Assembly: GCA_965213845.1 (NCBI GenBank)
Contig: CBDCAI010000005.1
Location: 310,001 to 374,000, forward strand
Reading direction: 5' to 3'
DNA length: 64,000 nt
Source of the DNA: JBBROS01 sp965213845
Lineage (GTDB): Bacteria > Pseudomonadota > Alphaproteobacteria > Acetobacterales > Acetobacteraceae
Shown here: in pieces, positions 60,682 through 64,000 of the stretch
Layout of the letters: each line of letters opens with the position of its first letter
Numbering within the stretch: the first letter of the stretch is position 1
Notes under the pieces: model-generated
What the model was told of the DNA's origin: nothing
Databases searched by the model: none
The model's input: only the letters and a program-made list of their open reading frames with translations
Translations under genes and position numbers: made by a program

Positions 60682-61129
60682 AAAAGTCTCGCATCAACTG
60701 TTTCGGTATGACCTTCTCGCTGCGTGCTTCGGGGGCGAGATCGCCCCTCACCCTGCTCCAAGGTCCACCGTTCACATGGGTCATCTTCTCGAGTTTCTTC
60801 GCTCCAAAGCCACCGTACTTATCATAGACCATCCGAAGGAAACGACGGGTTTCACCCTTGATCGGCCTTGCCTCGGCGACTGGTGGAATGGCCTCCCAGG
60901 AAAGATGCTTGAAACGATCGAACAGGGAACGGATCACGGGCCCATGGGCCCATGCTTGGAAATCCTCTGGGAATAGCGGCTCGCCCTTGTTGGCGAGGTG
61001 CCACGCTTGCGCAAAGTAGACGAGCTTCTGCAAAGCTAGCGGGGTGACCGTCTCGCCTGCTTCCCTATCGACTTGGTTGATGAACCAGTTTGCCACGTCA
61101 TCAGCCGAAATTTGGACTTTGCCTGCCAA
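60650..61129 (-). CDS. SocA/Panacea-domain antitoxin (DUF4065)
   Basis: A 159-residue protein of the SocA/GepA type: VQISADDVANWFINQVDREA, then the hallmark VTPLALQKLVYFAQAWHLAN, EDFQAWAHGPVIRSLFDRFK and a C-terminal helix. The start is a TTG at 61129 with AAGGAGG five bases upstream; the longer open frame to 61192 has no comparable site. SocA hands its toxin SocB to ClpXP; Panacea proteins in general neutralise diverse partners. It overlaps the downstream small basic gene by 32 bp. Confidence 0.82.
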   Translation of the reverse strand: MAGKVQISADDVANWFINQVDREAGETVTPLALQKLVYFAQAWHLANKGEPLFPEDFQAWAHGPVIRSLFDRFKHLSWEAIPPVAEARPIKGETRRFLRMVYDKYGGFGAKKLEKMTHVNGGPWSRVRGDLAPEARSEKVIPKQLMRDFYGKEIGKAWA

Positions 61130-61568
61130 CGAGCCTCCTTGCCTGCTTCTGCATCGCCATCGCGCAGCCGGCGTATTGACGGTAGGCCGCATCGCCGCAA
61201 GTCATACCATATATGTGTCGTTGCCACACGAGCCAAGGGGATGGTCTGGACCCGTGCCGGGTTCATGCAGCGCCACCAACGTCGTGCGCCGTCCAAAGTA
61301 TCGGGAGTGCAGGGACAAGAGTCGGCTCAACCCCGTGGACACTGTCCGATCCCAAGGTGGATCGGGACGCACGTTCCACCCGGTCGATCCGACCATGGTC
61401 CGCAGTAGCCCTCATAACCCCGTGGTGGCGAATTCGGTCGTTGCGCCGGCCGAATGCCCGGAGCGACGGACGACCGGGAGCGCCATCGCCTGGACAATGC
61501 GGCCGTCAACTGCCCGTTGTCGCTCCGGACGGTATCGCCTTGGCTCCAAGGCAACTTCATTTGACGCT
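61130..61568. other. Intergenic region with promoter-like element for the socA operon
   Basis: 439 bp without a supportable gene. CATATATG (61208-61215) sits in an A+T-rich patch about 80 bp upstream of the socA TTG; on the minus strand it gives ACATATATGGTATGAC, a plausible -10 region. The rest is GC-rich with partial inverted repeats near 61460-61540 and no coding signal. Confidence 0.4.
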
Positions 61569-63659
61569 TCATTCATCGCCCTGTCCGAGCTTCACGGAAG
61601 CGGGCAGGTCCGTGCGCGGCAGTAGAAGTCGGGACATCTGCGCGTCGCTGACCACGCAGCGCACCCGTTCGCCCTCGGGCCAGCAATAAATACCGATGCT
61701 CCATAACAGCCGTTCGACGTGGCGGCCGAGCGTCGTCACCACGGCAAGGTCGATCGCGTCGTCCTCCGTATAGCTTGCCGCAAGATCGCGGCCGAACAGC
61801 TCTAACCAATGGTCGAGCCCTGACGGCGCAAGCCGAAGGTGCAGGTCGTCGCCCGCAAATGGCCGGCCCTCCGGCAAACCCCGACGATGTCCCAGCCAAT
61901 CCGCCGCATGGCCAAGCGTCGCCGACACGCACTTGAGCCCAACCCCGAAAGCCTCGCCAACATCGCTGTCGTCAGTCATGCGCGCGCGGGCTGCTGCAAC
62001 CGCGGCCCGCGCGTGAGCGAGACTGTCGACCATCAGTTCCGCATAAATCTGCCCCTGATTGGGTGCGGCATACGCCGCATGCTTCGCACTCCAATAGGCG
62101 CACGGCGAACGGGCAACCGCCTGGTACAGCTCGCGATCCATCGCGTCAGGCGTGAACCCTGGGGTATCGGCGTAGCGCGCCGCGTGTGCCATGCCGGCAA
62201 GCATCCTGATCAGAAGGTGCAAGCCGCCTGCGCGGATTTCCACATCCTCGGAGGTCCAGGCTGCGGCAATCCCGGCGGCGAGAACGAGATGCACCCTGTA
62301 AGCTCCATCACGCACCACGGTCACGGGACATGCGACACCGATACCGTAGACGAGAGCCTCGCTGGCGGCTGGCGGCAGTGCGGGATCGCCACGGTCGAGC
62401 CCGACAAGCGCATCCTTGTAGTCAACGGCGATGGTTACGCCGTCGAGGTTGTGGAGCGGGAGCGTTCGCGACAGGATCCCGACGACGGACTGGACGATAG
62501 CAGCATATTCCTGCGCCAACGCATCGTCCCCGAAATCACGCAGGGTCACGCGATAGGAGAATTGCTGCTGAGCGAAGGGGCGGGGAGTGGATTGTATCAA
62601 ATCGCCCGCCACCTGGGATCGTGCGTCGGCAGCATCGCTAACCGCTTCGGCGATTGCCTCGGCGAGCACCTTGGCGGGACCGGTGCCGATCGCGGTGCTG
62701 AAATCCTCGGTGTCGAATGCGCGCGCGCCGATGAAAAATCCCTGGCAGTGCGACGCCGCTTGGGCGCTGAAGGTAGACAGGTCCACGACAGCGTTCGGGT
62801 CGCGCCGGCCAACCAGCATGCGGTCACGCGAGACCGGCAGCAACACCAACTCCGCGTCGGCGGCGCTCGTGAAGAGCAGCGGGGCGAGAGCGTTCCCAGC
62901 TTCGCGTGCGAGGGCGACCGCATCGGGAAGTATGAGATCGCTTGCTCCCTCAACTGACCAATAGAATTTGCTCAACGCCGCCACCCAGCCATGATCGTCG
63001 AGCGGTTTGCCGACCATTGCATTATGGCTGTCGCGCACTCGGACGAGCAGGCTGGCCATGAGCGCCGGGAACAACGGCGTGAGGGTTGCCACCGCTTGCG
63101 TGGCCAGCTCTCCGCCGCGTTCGCGGACGAGGAAAGCCAGCAGTCGTCTGCTGAACGCGGCCGGGATCCCGGCCGAAGCGAGATCACCTGTCGTGCTTTG
63201 CATGGCGTCGGCCAGCGCCGGGGATTGCATCGGGCTGTCGACGCCCATCATCGTGGCGAGGCGTGCAGGATCGGTGAACATCTCCGCGATCTCGCCGGTG
63301 ACGCCCTGTACCATGTCGGCCATGGTGCGGCGTAGATGTGCGGTGCGCATGACGAGATGGACCACGATGCGGGCGGCGTTGTCCGATTCGATGGCCGTCC
63401 CGGGGAGCGTGGCGCGCAACGCGGCAACATCCCTGCCGAGATCTTGCTCGAATGCGGTGACGGCATCATCAAGCGTCAGCTCGCCCGGCGCGCTTCTACG
63501 CGAATAAAACCAGTCCTCGGTTCCGACGTCCCCGATCCCGACGAGCCGCGGGGCAACGCCCGGACGATGCAGCCACGTCCGCTCCGCGTGCTCGGACATA
63601 TCGGCGAGAAACCCTCGCTGGAGCAGCCGTGGGACATAGTGTTGACGTTTGCCGGCCAC
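61569..63659 (-). CDS. DUF4238-domain protein, unusually long
   Basis: A 696-residue protein. The first residues GKRQHYVPRLLQRGFLADMS match the DUF4238 signature (QHYVP..L..F), followed by HRPGVAPRLVGIGDVGTEDW and a helical region. DUF4238 proteins are usually 250-350 residues. Here a second half of about 350 residues, with AIAVDYKDALVGLDRGDPAL and WPEGERVRCVVSDAQMSRLL, has no family I recognise. Its function is unknown; homologues are often in genomic islands. It ends next to the socA operon and starts at a region with no identifiable promoter. Confidence 0.7.
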   Translation of the reverse strand: MAGKRQHYVPRLLQRGFLADMSEHAERTWLHRPGVAPRLVGIGDVGTEDWFYSRRSAPGELTLDDAVTAFEQDLGRDVAALRATLPGTAIESDNAARIVVHLVMRTAHLRRTMADMVQGVTGEIAEMFTDPARLATMMGVDSPMQSPALADAMQSTTGDLASAGIPAAFSRRLLAFLVRERGGELATQAVATLTPLFPALMASLLVRVRDSHNAMVGKPLDDHGWVAALSKFYWSVEGASDLILPDAVALAREAGNALAPLLFTSAADAELVLLPVSRDRMLVGRRDPNAVVDLSTFSAQAASHCQGFFIGARAFDTEDFSTAIGTGPAKVLAEAIAEAVSDAADARSQVAGDLIQSTPRPFAQQQFSYRVTLRDFGDDALAQEYAAIVQSVVGILSRTLPLHNLDGVTIAVDYKDALVGLDRGDPALPPAASEALVYGIGVACPVTVVRDGAYRVHLVLAAGIAAAWTSEDVEIRAGGLHLLIRMLAGMAHAARYADTPGFTPDAMDRELYQAVARSPCAYWSAKHAAYAAPNQGQIYAELMVDSLAHARAAVAAARARMTDDSDVGEAFGVGLKCVSATLGHAADWLGHRRGLPEGRPFAGDDLHLRLAPSGLDHWLELFGRDLAASYTEDDAIDLAVVTTLGRHVERLLWSIGIYCWPEGERVRCVVSDAQMSRLLLPRTDLPASVKLGQGDE

Positions 63660-64000
63660 GTATGATCGAACTCTCTAGGCGCTAAACACTGGCACGATGC
63701 CATACCCGGGGCGCGCTCGCCACCATCAGACAGGGATCGTTCCTCAGCGAAAACTTTGGCCCTCTCCGGCTTGGGTCTCAATGCAACTCAACAGGTTCAG
63801 GACGGCAATCTGGCCCGGCACCGTTGCGCATGATAACGTTGAGAAGTGTGAGGTCCGAATATACAGATGCCTCGACGCAGGCCGCGTATTTCAAAGCATC
63901 AGCGGGGAACGCGCCCGCCCGGCCCGGATTGCGAGGTGTCATCGCATATCCAGCGCATTTCGAACCCAGCCCTCGCGACCTGTGACAGGTTCGGTCGGGG
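63660..64000. other. Right-end region without an identified gene
   Basis: 341 bp. I see no gene with a plausible start and no repeats, IS end or RNA gene. It contains the upstream region of the DUF4238 gene, with moderate G+C (for example AATATACAGATGCC near 63860). Confidence 0.5.

Noticed and set aside
61440..61540. Partial inverted repeats GGAGCGAC / GTCGCTCC
   Set aside because: Short arms far apart in GC-rich DNA, with no flanking genes that would make them ends or operators.
61839..62957. 372-codon plus-strand frame opposite the DUF4238 gene
   Set aside because: No motif or start support; DUF4238 signature on the minus strand.
1..64000. CRISPR arrays, tRNA or rRNA genes
   Set aside because: No regularly spaced 25-40 bp repeats, no cloverleaf candidates with a TTC-loop motif and no rRNA-like stretches were noticed by eye; a covariance-model scan would be decisive.

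Overview
The window is GC-rich (visibly about two thirds G+C or more) and reads like an alphaproteobacterium of the Acetobacteraceae/Rhodospirillales type (Roseomonas-like soil or water heterotroph). This rests on codon bias, the density of ABC importers and HyuA/HyuB-type catabolic genes, and gene style; no rRNA or tRNA confirms it.

1-14 kb: the tail of a LivK-type binding protein, then a copper-resistance unit (divergent cueR / copA-DUF305 with a readable MerR-type promoter). Next is a LysR-controlled operon: a cysteine hydrolase of the N-carbamoylsarcosine amidase type, a four-gene spermidine-type ABC importer and a sarcosine-oxidase-like flavoenzyme. Together they suggest N-carbamoylsarcosine/sarcosine or related N-methyl amino-acid use. 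An FMN reductase, a CPA1 antiporter and a DODA-type dioxygenase follow, then a DadA C-terminal remnant.

14-28.6 kb: an intact catabolic island. The minus-strand operon is livK-H-M-G-F, an isocitrate-lyase-family enzyme, HyuB, HyuA, an isochorismatase-fold protein and an FAD enzyme, nearly all with overlapping start/stop codons. Divergent from it are a LeuC/LeuD-like hydratase pair and a GntR regulator. The shared intergenic region holds a promoter whose -10 overlaps a palindrome. The enzyme set is consistent with opening a cyclic imide or lactam, hydrating an unsaturated diacid and cleaving the hydroxy-diacid by a lyase. I propose this as an undescribed route; the substrate is inference.

28.6-49.4 kb: a decaying region with three insertion sequences (IS3, IS5 and IS21 families). 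Broken genes include truncated SBP_bac_5 proteins, a YggS half-gene, a dapA-like gene frameshifted by a 4-bp duplication, a permease split by IS21 with a 5-bp target duplication, and degraded hyuA/hyuB copies. Apparently intact genes between them are an amino-acid binding protein, an amidase, two FMN-binding PNPOx-like proteins, a PdxR/MocR regulator, a permease, a binding protein and an ABC ATPase.

49.5-63.7 kb: a defence and mobility island. A TniQ gene and an unusual single reading frame joining an integrase-core (TniA-like) domain to a TniB ATPase lie on the minus strand. Between them, on the plus strand, sit a 997-residue N6-adenine DNA methyltransferase and a translationally coupled PD-(D/E)XK-type protein. 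An array of ATAAAG repeats beside tniQ looks like one end of a Tn7/Tn5053-type element. Beyond it lie an AbiE toxin-antitoxin pair with a long inverted-repeat operator at its start, a SocA/Panacea antitoxin with an overlapping unrecognised partner, and a 696-residue DUF4238 protein.
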